From positions 1 to 27,419 of the forward strand of contig DGRZ01000097.1 of NCBI GenBank assembly GCA_002391195.1: 27,419 bases of DNA. The letters are read 5' to 3'. A program made the translations under genes and the position numbers. Of the stretch, positions 6,325-15,505 are shown piece by piece. Each line of letters opens with the position of its first letter. Position 1 is the stretch's first letter. Below the pieces are notes generated by a model. The model did not search any database. It had not been told where the DNA came from and saw only the letters and a list, made by a program, of their open reading frames with translations. This DNA comes from Fibrobacter sp. UBA4375 (GTDB lineage: Bacteria > Fibrobacterota > Fibrobacteria > Fibrobacterales > Fibrobacteraceae).

Positions 6325-8361
6325 ATGTGGAAAAAAAGTGTTTGTGGCTTGACTCTCCTTGTTGCAGGGCTTCTGGTTTGGTCCTGTGGTGACGGCTCGG
6401 TGGATTCGCTGACCGATAATGAGCTTTTGATGATCAGCCGTTTCCCGAGTACCATCGACTACGACATGCTGGACAGCATTGTTAAAGCGTGCGAAAAAGA
6501 CGAGGCCTGCTGGGAAAAGGCCAAGAAGACCGGCGAAATCTACAAGGGCGACTACACCAAGGTGCTCAGGGATTCTTCTGGAAATATTGTCATAGTAGAA
6601 GGGGATTCCGCCTTCATTTACGACAAGAGCGGCAAGAAGCTTCCGGTTTTTAATTTTTCCTCTAACAGTAATGACGATGACGACGATGACGTGACCAGCA
6701 GCGGAAGTACCGCTACCTCGGGCAGCTCCAGCAAACGGAGCAGCGCCAGCGGCTACGATGTGGATGAATATACCGACGGCGGCGATGGCGCTGACAGCAA
6801 TGGCTCTGGCTCGGGCGGCACTTCTGTGTCCCATGACCGCAGCAGCAGTTCCAAGAAGTCCACCAGCAGCAGTTCCGTGGACTTGAGCTTTTTGAACAGC
6901 AGTTCCAGCATAAAGGTGCTCAGCAGTTCTACGGTTATCCGTAGTAGCAGTTCCAAGAAGGTGGCTAGCAGCAGTTCCGTGGACTTGAGTTTCTTGAGCA
7001 GTAGCAGTTCTAGCCTTGGGGTAGCGAGCAGTTCTAGCATTTATCATGAACGTAGTAGCAGTTCTAAGATTGTTGTTAATGTAAGTTCAGTGTCCGAGAG
7101 TAGTAGTTCCGAGACGGTGGTTCAATTGAGTAGTAGTTCTGCCACGCACCATACGGGAGTTAGTTCTAATGCAATGGCCTGTGGTCCACAAACACTTAAG
7201 GGAACTTGTGTTGCCTTGCCTAGTCCGGGAATCAAGGGAGAATCTGTTACCTATACGTTTACTCCCGCAGAGGATAACACCTGCAACGGTTATAACGAGG
7301 TAGAATGGAACGTGACAGTGGAAAACACTGGCGCTTCCATAGTACATGAGGAGCATTCCTATAATGCCCCTCAACAAAAATATGATTTTGTCGTTTCATT
7401 TTCGACGGTTGGTGTAAAAGAGGGTGTACAGTTCTCCATGGGAGGAGAAAATGTGGTGTGCGACCCGTTAAGGGTCAAATCCCCTTGCAAGACCGCCAAC
7501 ACATATCAGTGTAGTAGAACAAAGATTCCTGCAGATGCTAACGACAATATATGGAAAAATAATCCAAAACAGATTTCTTACGAGTGGAATCTTATTCAGA
7601 CCGCAGGGTGCTATGAAATCAAGTCTATTGATTGGGCCGGTGCTTTGGCGGGAGAACATGGAACTAGTGTTTCTAGAACTTACACCACGGCCATAAATCA
7701 GGCGGTTAAAGTGAATATTACAAATGAGGAGGACGAGATTACGGAAGTCAGTTGTGCCAGTGCTTACGCCGTTTACTCAGAAGAGGTCATTCCTAATTTC
7801 GCTGTAAGTAATATAACGACGTTTGCTGGGGAGGCATCTTACAAAATTACGCCGAGTTCCATAACGGGGTGTAACTATGATTCCGACAAGTGCTCCTATG
7901 AATTGACGGTGACTGGAGAATCCACCCCCTTGTCGAGTGGCTCCAATTACACGGGCGGCGCCATAACCTTTGAAGGAATGTCTACCGATGCTACTGTCAA
8001 TTACACCTTGACGTTGAGTAATTATTTGGGACCAAGGTCAAAAACATTTAATGTGACGTATGTGGTTACAGAACCTGCAACGGCGACAACTACTCTCAGC
8101 GATGAATATGTTGCGGGAGGAAAATACAGAGTGACTCCAGGATCTGAGGTGGGGAGCAATCCAAAATTCAAATGTTCATCTCCATCAACACCGACGAATG
8201 CTCCTATTGTTGTCGGGACCATAAATGGAACAACAACTATAAAAGCTTGCTCTCAACAATATTGTATGGAAGGCGCCGGATTCAGTTCGGGAACGGACTA
8301 TCTGTTTATTGTTGCAGACAACATTCCTGACGATATGAAATGTGGTTTGATGGGTTGGTGA
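6325..8361 (+). CDS. Poly-serine-linker surface lipoprotein
   Basis: The 678-residue protein has a lipoprotein signal MWKKSVCGLTLLVAGLLVWSC with Cys21 as the likely lipid anchor. Residues 22-110 form a small globular N-terminal part (ACEKDEACWEKAKK; NIVIVEGDSAFIYDKSGKKLP). A run of Asp and Ser/Gly-rich sequence leads into about 130 residues of repeated SSSS clusters with short spacers; poly-Ser linkers are typical of Fibrobacter secreted proteins. The C-terminal 400 residues are Cys-containing, beta-rich repeats (KGTCVALPSPGIKGESVTYTF; NYTGGAITFEGMSTDATVNYTL) that look like Ig/PKD-type modules. No catalytic motif was recognised. A role in adhesion or polysaccharide contact is inferred. The ATG at 6325 follows GGAGG at good spacing. 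A strong terminator follows at 8399. Confidence 0.88.
   Translation: MWKKSVCGLTLLVAGLLVWSCGDGSVDSLTDNELLMISRFPSTIDYDMLDSIVKACEKDEACWEKAKKTGEIYKGDYTKVLRDSSGNIVIVEGDSAFIYDKSGKKLPVFNFSSNSNDDDDDDVTSSGSTATSGSSSKRSSASGYDVDEYTDGGDGADSNGSGSGGTSVSHDRSSSSKKSTSSSSVDLSFLNSSSSIKVLSSSTVIRSSSSKKVASSSSVDLSFLSSSSSSLGVASSSSIYHERSSSSKIVVNVSSVSESSSSETVVQLSSSSATHHTGVSSNAMACGPQTLKGTCVALPSPGIKGESVTYTFTPAEDNTCNGYNEVEWNVTVENTGASIVHEEHSYNAPQQKYDFVVSFSTVGVKEGVQFSMGGENVVCDPLRVKSPCKTANTYQCSRTKIPADANDNIWKNNPKQISYEWNLIQTAGCYEIKSIDWAGALAGEHGTSVSRTYTTAINQAVKVNITNEEDEITEVSCASAYAVYSEEVIPNFAVSNITTFAGEASYKITPSSITGCNYDSDKCSYELTVTGESTPLSSGSNYTGGAITFEGMSTDATVNYTLTLSNYLGPRSKTFNVTYVVTEPATATTTLSDEYVAGGKYRVTPGSEVGSNPKFKCSSPSTPTNAPIVVGTINGTTTIKACSQQYCMEGAGFSSGTDYLFIVADNIPDDMKCGLMGW
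6841..7010 (+). repeat. Internal duplicated serine-linker module
   Basis: The module SSSSKK-xx-SSSSVDLSFL is encoded at 6841-6900 and again at about 6943-7000. The DNA is almost the same apart from synonymous AGC/AGT changes. The duplication lies within the poly-Ser linker of the lipoprotein gene and suggests expansion by unequal recombination or slippage. Confidence 0.7.
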
Positions 8362-8398
8362 TTTGATTCGGACTCAAATTTGACATAATATCCCCTCC

Positions 8399-8428
8399 CC
8401 CCCGATGCTATCGGGGGTTGTTTTTTTA
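8399..8428 (+). terminator. Intrinsic terminator after the poly-serine lipoprotein gene
   Basis: Perfect 8-bp stem CCCCCGAT / ATCGGGGG (8399-8406 and 8410-8417), loop GCT, followed by TTGTTTTTTT. It separates the lipoprotein gene from the giant protein gene, so the two are not one operon. Confidence 0.92.
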
Positions 8429-8475
8429 TTAAACATGCAAAAAAATGGTGTTTTTATCACTAAAATGTATCCAAA

Positions 8476-8520
8476 TCGAAACATTCCGTTTTGAAATAGA
8501 AGATTTATAAAGTATATTTA
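8476..8520 (+). promoter_or_regulatory. Candidate promoter and inverted-repeat operator for the giant adhesin gene
   Basis: TATATTTA at 8513-8520 is the best -10 candidate and would give a leader of about 60 bases. An inverted repeat TCGAAAC-attcc-GTTTTGA (8476-8494, one mismatch) lies where the -35 region would be and could be a regulator site. Downstream in the leader, TGGGC-ttt-GCCCA (8560-8572) forms a small hairpin that touches the AGGAG ribosome binding site (8573-8577). Confidence 0.35.
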
Positions 8521-8584
8521 ACATAGTGTGTGCCGCATTGTCGAGGGGACCTTGCGGAGTTGGGCTTTGCCCAGGAGACTGTGT

Positions 8585-11500
8585 ATGTGGGTGTTAAAGA
8601 AAAATTTACTTGGACTTGCCCTGGTGGTCGGGGCTGCTTGTTCATCGTTTGCCGCGACGGTGGCTCCATTGTATTTTGAGAGCCTTGGCTCGTCTTTCGA
8701 TGAAAATTCTGATGAGCAGCAGGTGTACTGGGAACGCTTGATGAAGTACAAGCTGTGGGGAACTCACTCCCTGAATTTTACTAATCAGAAGGTCTCCATT
8801 GGTGACAACATCGGCTATAACGGAACGGCTGATGGCAATGTTGTGTTTAATTTCCCGCACCACCATATTGGCGGTCCGACGCTAGTCGGCGGAAACCTGT
8901 CTTTTAATGCAGGTAGCCCTGACTCCATTACTGCAGGTCCTGTTCGCATCCTTGGTAACCTGACGGTCTCTTTGCAGAACAATAACGTTATGGAAGGAGA
9001 TTGGTGCGTACAAGGAACGATTTCCGGACAGTACGATGGAAATTTGGTGGCCTGGAATAATTTGTTAAATGGTGCTGTTTACAACAATACTTATACATTG
9101 AGCAAGAAGGCTGGAACTTATGCTCAGTGTCCAACAACGGTTCCTCAGGTGAATACGGAATTGGAAGTTCCCATTTGGCCTGCACCGGCGAAGATGGATA
9201 CGTCCATTAACATGAAAAGTTGTTATGGTGGAGAAAAGTTTTTTATTCATGTTCCCCCTGATACGGTCCAAACGAATGAGTATGGAACTTACGACTTGTA
9301 TATTGACCAGATGAATGTGTCTTGTACCAATAAAAAGACCCTCTATATTGTGATGCCGCCTAAGGGAAAGTTGACGCGTATCTATTCAAAGAATGGTTAT
9401 GTATTTTCCAATGCTGCAAACGATTTGAGAATACAGGTGCTTACGGTTCAAAACGGTGTCGAGTACAATAGGACTACGAAGCAGTGGCAACTGGGGCAGA
9501 CTTATGACGCCTCAAAGGGCTTTTGGACTGGTGAGGATAATAGTAAGTTTACCTATGTAGATAACAAAACGTATGGTGGAAATGTCCTGTTCTATACCCC
9601 CAAGGATATCAAGTGGGATTATTGGGTAGATGCAAATTTTCAGGGGTCCTGGATTTCCACTGGCAAAATAACCATTGGCGGTCACTTCAAACTAGCTGGG
9701 CAGGTTATTGCAAACAATCTGGATTTCCAGGCAGATGTTTCAGGTGATTTTAGGTATGTTCCATTTGATCCTCCCCAGATTGGCCTGAACTTGGCCTCGA
9801 ACCAGAAAATTTCTGAAAACGACTCTCTTGAAGCTGTTGCTAGTGCGGGCTCTTATACGGGAACGTCTTTGAACATTGAACTCGACAAGGCCCCCGAAAC
9901 GAATGTGGAATTTGACTACTGTTTCTTGATTAGCGGTACCGCTGCGAACACCGGGTCCAATAATGCGAATTATTATGACATAGATACGGCTGCGACCCAT
10001 ATTCCTATATGCGGTAGGGATACGGTGTATTCTGCCCGCATTTACAAGGGGGAAACTCAACTTAGGGCAGCAGATGAAATAAAGGTCTGGATACACGATG
10101 ACAAGGATATAGAAAGTCGTGAATTCTTCAACCTGAGAATATTCAATATGGTGGGCGGAGTGTTCCCCGATGGATCCCGCGATCGGACGGTTCCCTTCCA
10201 GATTCTAGATAACGATGGTTCCGCATCTCCGTGTAATGTTGATAGTAAGAACAGTCGGTTCTCTTTGCCGGAAGACGCTTCTATTATCCTTTCCGGTTCT
10301 GCCTTCCCGGCAAATTGTTCTGATGAAACGGTGCTTCCCATTTATAATGTGATTATCAAGAAATTGCCTCCAAGCGGTTCCTTGTTCTTGGGTTCGACCC
10401 TGGTGACTGAAGGAAAGGTTATTTCTAGTGCTAATCTTCCCCAGTTGAAGTATGTTCCAAATGCAAATCAGAGTGGAACTCCGTTGGATTCAATAAAGTT
10501 CCAGGTCGAAGATGAACAAGAACATGTGTTGACGGCGATCTATACCGTGATCCTGGATGTGACTCCGATGAATGATATTCCTAATGCCTCCGGGTTTACA
10601 GTAAGTGTCCGCGAAAATGCGCCTATAGATTCTGTCTTTGCCACGGTGACAGGTTCTGACGTGGATGCCACGACCAGAAAAACTGGAGAATTTTACAATT
10701 TGACATATAGTATCATTGACGGAAATGCTAACGACGAAAATGGTACGGCTTCCTTTGCTATCAACGCCTCCACGGGCAAGATTTCTGTTAAGGGAAAGTT
10801 AGATTTTGAACGTATTGAGAGGTATCCTCTTAAGGTGCGGGTTTCTGATGATGGAGGTCTTTATAAAGACATTATTGTTGTCGTAAATATCTTGGATGAA
10901 AACGAACCCCCTGTAGCAGTCAATTGCACGGGCTCGGTGAAAGAAAATTCCCTCATCAATACCTATACAAACTGTCATATTGCGGCTAATGACCCGGAAA
11001 ACACGACCCTGAAGTACGAGATTACAGGTGGTGAAGGCAAGGAACTTTTCCGGATTGATAACCAAGGGGATATTTGGACTGATGGTGCCATAGACTACGA
11101 ATCCCTGCCGGCTGGTGCAAAGTACTATACGTTGACTGTTACGGTCAAGGATAAGAACGGAGCTTCCGGCTACAAGTCGACAACAGCGACGGCTACGATT
11201 ACTGTTACCGACGTGAACGAACCGCCTGCTGCTCCTGCCGATACCTGCTGGATAAAGGAAAATACCAAGACCCCGTTCTACAAGAAGGATGGGACTACCA
11301 CCAAGACTTGTTCTGTGGCAGGCTCTGACCCAGAGGGCAGGTCCTTGACTTATTCCATAACTGCGGGTAACACGAATACGACATTTGCGGTCAATTCATC
11401 TTCTGGTGTGATTACGGCAAGCAAGGCCCCTGACTTTGAAACTACGCCGGAGTTCCCCTTGGTTGTTGAAGTCTCTGATGGTGTAAATGAACCCATTAAG

Positions 11501-14500
11501 ACGCTGGCCCTTATCAAGGTTATCGATGTGAACGAGGCTCCCACAGCCAAGAATACCTCTTGTACGATTGCCGAAAATTCTCCGATCAACTTGGTAACGC
11601 CTTGCTGGATTGAGGCAAGTGACCAGGATGGCGACGCGCTGACCTATAGTATTACCAGCGCGACACAGAATGGTGCGGACTATTTCAGGGTTGATGAGCA
11701 CGGCAATATCGTGGTGAAGGCTCTCATTGACTACGATGCCCTAAGTTCTGATAAGTTCTTTGTCCTTACGGTTACGGTTTCCGATGGCCGTGGCAAGACG
11801 AAAACGGCCACAGCCACGGTGAATATCACCGATGAAAATGAGGCTCCTTCCGTTACCCAGGATACCTGCTGGATAAAGGAAAATACCAAGACCCCGTTCT
11901 ATCAGAAGAACAAGACCACCACCAAGACTTGTAAAGTTACCGGCACAGATCCGGAAGGCAAGACCTTGAGCTATTCCATTTCGGCGGGTAATGCGAATTC
12001 AACATTTGCGATCAGTTCTTCTGGTGTGATTACGGCCAGCAAGGCTCCTAACTTCGAAGATGTTTCTGACTACACTCTGGTCATTGATGTCTCCGATGGG
12101 ACGAATACGACCAAGACGGCTGTTTTGGTCCATGTCATTGACGTAAACGAACGGCCTACGGCAGTGGTGGAGACCAATCCGTCTGAGGTCCAGGAGAATT
12201 CTTCTGTCAATACCTATGTGACTTGGGTAAACGCATCCGATATTGAAGATGGCCTGAAACTGACATATCGTATTGTTGCCGGCAACGAAGATGGGGCCTT
12301 TACCATAAAGTCTTCTGGAGTTGGCCAAAACGATGACGGCGAAATCCGCGTGGCTAAGGATATCATAGACTTTGAAACCAAGTCCTCTTACTCGCTAACA
12401 ATTCTTGTGTGCGACCAGGGAACTCCTGGCACAGCTGCCGATACCCTGTGTGTTGATGTGGTTGCGAACATCACGGTGAAGGACGGCAATGAGAAGCCCA
12501 CAATCACGGGAATTCCCGACCAGGTCATTGACGAACATACTCCGGTGGGAACTCCGGTGGGAACGGTTACGGGAACAGATCCCGAAGATGGTGACCTGAC
12601 GTTCAGCTTTGCCGGCGGAAACAATGGTCAGGCATTCGCCATCGACCCGACCACGGGTGTAATTACGGTGGCCAGGGACATTGATTTCGAAGCACTGACC
12701 GATACGGTGTTCAAGATAAAGGTTCTTGTTGTAGATAACGGCGGCCTCCGCGATGAGACCTTTGTCAATATAGCCATCCGTGACATCAACGAAGGTGCCG
12801 AAATCGACGACGCCACTATGACCGTGGCCGAAAACCAGCCCAAGGGGACTCCGGTTGGAACCTTGGAACTTTATGACCAGGATACAAAGAACGAGAACCG
12901 CCAGAATAAATTCCAGGCTATCGGTGGTGATAAGGATTTGTTTACCATTGATGCGACTACAGGTGAGATAAAGACCAACGCTGTATTCGATTACGAAGCC
13001 AAGACTTCTTACAGCTTAGTGGTACGTGTCTACGACCAGGACGGCAATGCCGACACGGCTACGGTTAAAATCAATATCGCCGACGTGAAGGAATCCTCAA
13101 ACATTGTGGTGACTTACGCCGAAACGGGTAGTGGCGCCTGGAGCCAGACCAATCCGGTGGGAACCCTGTATATCAACGAGAACAGCATGCTTCTCCAGTG
13201 GACTGCCGATGGCAAGCCTATGCCCGACACCCTGCTGGAAAATCTCCACGAGGGTTACAATGTGGTGACGCTGACCTACACGGACCCCACCAAGAACAAG
13301 GGTGTCACGGAAACCGTGGGTATCTTTGTCAGCACTCGTACTCCCGAAGTGACGGTGACCACCTCTGCCAACCACGACAATTCTGCAAGCATTTACACCC
13401 TGGTGGAAACTCCTGCCGAAGGCGATACCTCCGTATACGTGAACAAGAAAAACAACGACATCGTGATTACGGTTAGGGAACCGGTCATCGACGAGACCTA
13501 TTCGGATTCTTCTTGCAACTACGAAAGCCATACCTTTACGGTGAATACGGAACTGGAACCGGTGACCATTCCGTCTAACACCTACAATGTTATGGACAAG
13601 ATTGCTGCCGCCGGCCCTGTGCTCAGCGACAATCCTGCTTCCGAGGTGACCTACTCCCAGTACAACAAGGACCAGGTCAAGGTCTCTTACACCGAGAAGG
13701 TTGCCGGCGTGGATGTGACGATTTCGTACGTGACGGACAAGGACGGCAACGTGGAAAAGATTCCGGTGATTGGCGCCAATGGAAAGATTGATTCCATCGA
13801 GGTCATTACGGTATCTTATCAGGTGAACGTGGGCGGCAAGACGGTGAACGTTTCTTACGTGGCCGATGCTATTACGGGTCAGCCCCTGAAGACCACCACG
13901 GTGAACAACACCGCCTCTAACAGCGGCATGTCCAATGCGGGGAATTCTGGCTCCAACGGTGGATCCGGTAATGGCAAGCCCGGCTCTAATGGCGGCAACG
14001 GCGGTGCAAACGCCGGAGCTAACAATGGCTCTAGCGGTGGTAGTGGCTCTAGCGGTAATGGCGGTTCCGGCAATGCAAATTCCGGTACGGGCAATGCCGC
14101 CCCTGTGTACATGTACTCCCTCACTGAAGGCGAGGTCCTTTACTCTGTGACCTACGACTTTACTACCAAGGCCAAGGGCATGGGCGAGACCACCGTGCAG
14201 GTAAGCTACACGGTTGACCAGAAGGGCAACGTGACCAAGGACAAGGATGGCAACGTAGGTTATTCGGTGAGCTATACCTATGTGAATGCGATGGGCAACT
14301 CTTCGACCCAGTCCGTGTTCATCGTTGTGGACCTGATTCCGCCCAAGGTGAAGATTATGTCTCCTGCAAACGACTCCGTGCTCCATTCCAATTCTGTCAA
14401 TGTGAAATGGTGCGTTGACTTTGGGGACGGTCGCGGTTGCGTTGAACAGGACAGCCTGAACGTTGAAGGCCTGCAGCCTGGCGAGGTGAACGAGATTGTT

Positions 14501-15361
14501 CGTCTCTATCGCGATAAGGCTGGCAACGAGGCTTCCGACGTGGTGTACGTCATGGCCAAGAACACCAAGGACGTGGATATTTCCGTAGAAAAGCCGGTGA
14601 CATCCATTACTAAGGAAGACGTGGACAAGTACTACGCTGCCAAGGAACCTGAAAAGGGTCAGACCTTTGCCATATCCATTTACAATCCTCAGACCGACAA
14701 GGAAATCGAGACCATGGTGGGTGGTGATTTCAAGAACAGGGAAGTCACCTCCGGTGAAGAGGTTTATCCTGGCTTGAAGAACCACTTGGGGCCGACTCTC
14801 GGAATCCAGGCCAAGGTGCCGGTCATCAACTCTGTTGACGGTCTTGCAACGCTTGACGACCTGGTTGGTGCAGACGGTATGATTCTGCTGGATGCGGTGG
14901 ATGCCGTGGGCAGCAAGAAGGTCTCTGTGGACGAGTTTGTGGCAGAACACTGCAATGCCGATTTCAAGGCGGAGCTGGGTAGCGATATCAGCAAGGCGAA
15001 CATCTACGACACCAAGATGAGCGCCAAGATTTGGGTCTACACCTCTCTCGGCCAGTTCGTGGATTACTTCAGCTTTACTCAGGAACTGAACGACCCGAGC
15101 TATGCAAGCGATGCCGGTGTGCTGACCATGTACTTTGAAATGAAGCCCGACAGGAACGGCGATGTGCATACGGCCAACGGCCGCCTGTATGCTACCGGTG
15201 CCTATGTCTACAAGACAGAAATCACCATGAAGAGCAAGTTGCGTTGCGACCTGCCGCCCTTCGACGATGCGACCAATGTGAACAAGATGGACCAGACCAA
15301 GAAGGTCAAGGAAGACCTGTTGAAGTCCTTCGGTTACAAGCGGCCTAAGTCCGGCAAGTAG
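8585..15361 (+). CDS. Giant secreted cadherin-repeat protein (putative adhesin)
   Basis: The 2258-residue protein starts with a signal peptide (MWVLKKNLLGLALVVGAACSSFAA). The N-terminal 400 residues have beta-rich repeats, such as GGPTLVGGNLSF, ITAGPVRILGNL and KITIGGHFKLAGQVIANN, resembling stacked surface or anchor-A-like domains. A Calx-beta-like segment ends DNDGS at about residue 550. Eight cadherin-like repeats of about 100 residues span about 665-1500, each with an xENxP start, a DFE/DYE motif and DxNExP linkers that normally bind Ca2+. A Gly/Ser/Asn linker (about 1775-1840), an Ig-like DLIPPKVKIMSPAN domain and a C-terminal region with GRLYATGAYVYKTEITMKSKLRCDLPP follow. ATG 8585 has AGGAG 7 bases upstream; an in-frame GTG at 8528 would place 19 extra residues before the signal peptide. 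Adhesion to cells or plant fibre is inferred. Confidence 0.9.
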   Translation: MWVLKKNLLGLALVVGAACSSFAATVAPLYFESLGSSFDENSDEQQVYWERLMKYKLWGTHSLNFTNQKVSIGDNIGYNGTADGNVVFNFPHHHIGGPTLVGGNLSFNAGSPDSITAGPVRILGNLTVSLQNNNVMEGDWCVQGTISGQYDGNLVAWNNLLNGAVYNNTYTLSKKAGTYAQCPTTVPQVNTELEVPIWPAPAKMDTSINMKSCYGGEKFFIHVPPDTVQTNEYGTYDLYIDQMNVSCTNKKTLYIVMPPKGKLTRIYSKNGYVFSNAANDLRIQVLTVQNGVEYNRTTKQWQLGQTYDASKGFWTGEDNSKFTYVDNKTYGGNVLFYTPKDIKWDYWVDANFQGSWISTGKITIGGHFKLAGQVIANNLDFQADVSGDFRYVPFDPPQIGLNLASNQKISENDSLEAVASAGSYTGTSLNIELDKAPETNVEFDYCFLISGTAANTGSNNANYYDIDTAATHIPICGRDTVYSARIYKGETQLRAADEIKVWIHDDKDIESREFFNLRIFNMVGGVFPDGSRDRTVPFQILDNDGSASPCNVDSKNSRFSLPEDASIILSGSAFPANCSDETVLPIYNVIIKKLPPSGSLFLGSTLVTEGKVISSANLPQLKYVPNANQSGTPLDSIKFQVEDEQEHVLTAIYTVILDVTPMNDIPNASGFTVSVRENAPIDSVFATVTGSDVDATTRKTGEFYNLTYSIIDGNANDENGTASFAINASTGKISVKGKLDFERIERYPLKVRVSDDGGLYKDIIVVVNILDENEPPVAVNCTGSVKENSLINTYTNCHIAANDPENTTLKYEITGGEGKELFRIDNQGDIWTDGAIDYESLPAGAKYYTLTVTVKDKNGASGYKSTTATATITVTDVNEPPAAPADTCWIKENTKTPFYKKDGTTTKTCSVAGSDPEGRSLTYSITAGNTNTTFAVNSSSGVITASKAPDFETTPEFPLVVEVSDGVNEPIKTLALIKVIDVNEAPTAKNTSCTIAENSPINLVTPCWIEASDQDGDALTYSITSATQNGADYFRVDEHGNIVVKALIDYDALSSDKFFVLTVTVSDGRGKTKTATATVNITDENEAPSVTQDTCWIKENTKTPFYQKNKTTTKTCKVTGTDPEGKTLSYSISAGNANSTFAISSSGVITASKAPNFEDVSDYTLVIDVSDGTNTTKTAVLVHVIDVNERPTAVVETNPSEVQENSSVNTYVTWVNASDIEDGLKLTYRIVAGNEDGAFTIKSSGVGQNDDGEIRVAKDIIDFETKSSYSLTILVCDQGTPGTAADTLCVDVVANITVKDGNEKPTITGIPDQVIDEHTPVGTPVGTVTGTDPEDGDLTFSFAGGNNGQAFAIDPTTGVITVARDIDFEALTDTVFKIKVLVVDNGGLRDETFVNIAIRDINEGAEIDDATMTVAENQPKGTPVGTLELYDQDTKNENRQNKFQAIGGDKDLFTIDATTGEIKTNAVFDYEAKTSYSLVVRVYDQDGNADTATVKINIADVKESSNIVVTYAETGSGAWSQTNPVGTLYINENSMLLQWTADGKPMPDTLLENLHEGYNVVTLTYTDPTKNKGVTETVGIFVSTRTPEVTVTTSANHDNSASIYTLVETPAEGDTSVYVNKKNNDIVITVREPVIDETYSDSSCNYESHTFTVNTELEPVTIPSNTYNVMDKIAAAGPVLSDNPASEVTYSQYNKDQVKVSYTEKVAGVDVTISYVTDKDGNVEKIPVIGANGKIDSIEVITVSYQVNVGGKTVNVSYVADAITGQPLKTTTVNNTASNSGMSNAGNSGSNGGSGNGKPGSNGGNGGANAGANNGSSGGSGSSGNGGSGNANSGTGNAAPVYMYSLTEGEVLYSVTYDFTTKAKGMGETTVQVSYTVDQKGNVTKDKDGNVGYSVSYTYVNAMGNSSTQSVFIVVDLIPPKVKIMSPANDSVLHSNSVNVKWCVDFGDGRGCVEQDSLNVEGLQPGEVNEIVRLYRDKAGNEASDVVYVMAKNTKDVDISVEKPVTSITKEDVDKYYAAKEPEKGQTFAISIYNPQTDKEIETMVGGDFKNREVTSGEEVYPGLKNHLGPTLGIQAKVPVINSVDGLATLDDLVGADGMILLDAVDAVGSKKVSVDEFVAEHCNADFKAELGSDISKANIYDTKMSAKIWVYTSLGQFVDYFSFTQELNDPSYASDAGVLTMYFEMKPDRNGDVHTANGRLYATGAYVYKTEITMKSKLRCDLPPFDDATNVNKMDQTKKVKEDLLKSFGYKRPKSGK
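11240..11901 (+). repeat. Two-domain (621-bp) duplication within the cadherin region
   Basis: A 41-base stretch beginning GATACCTGCTGGATAAAGG is identical at 11240-11280 and 11861-11901. Similar sequence follows both copies (ACCACCAAGACTTGT; GTGTGATTACGGC). The 621-base offset equals two cadherin-like repeats, so the pair of repeats was duplicated as one unit. Confidence 0.85.
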
Positions 15362-15399
15362 TAGCCCGGTTGCTCCCGGCACGAACAAGACTATAAGTA

Positions 15400-15424
15400 A
15401 AAAGCCCTGCAACGCAGGGCTTTT
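15400..15424. terminator. Bidirectional intrinsic terminator between the giant gene and the OmpA-like gene
   Basis: Perfect 11-bp stem AAAAGCCCTGC / GCAGGGCTTTT with loop AAC. The A-run on one side and T-run on the other let it serve both strands. It ends the giant protein gene and could also stop minus-strand transcripts coming from the OmpA-like gene through the heptamer array. Confidence 0.9.
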
Positions 15425-15453
15425 GCCGTTTAGACCAGAGACGAGACGCTGGC

Positions 15454-15487
15454 CTGGATCCTTCGCGCGGTCGCGCTCAGGATGACA
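15454..15487 (-). repeat. Dispersed intergenic repeat, TGTCATCCTGAGCG...GAAGGATCCAG type
   Basis: Read on the minus strand, this begins TGTCATCCTGAGCGCG and ends CGCGAAGGATCCAG, with a GC-rich inverted centre. The ends match the plus-strand element at 26108-26147 (TGTCATCCTGAGCGG ... GAAGGATCTAG), so the two are copies of one family in opposite orientation. The middle differs. It lies between the terminator and the heptamer array. Confidence 0.75.
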
Positions 15488-15505
15488 CTTCTTGAGACCC
15501 GCGAC

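Noticed and set aside
8528..8584. Earlier GTG start for the giant adhesin
   Set aside because: It would place 19 residues ahead of the signal peptide and would sit in front of the AGGAG site that serves ATG 8585.
13097..15412. 771-codon open frame antisense to the giant adhesin gene
   Set aside because: It is the shadow of a long, codon-biased gene. The translation is rich in His, Gly and Arg, with no domain, signal or ribosome binding site, and it runs through the terminator at 15400.
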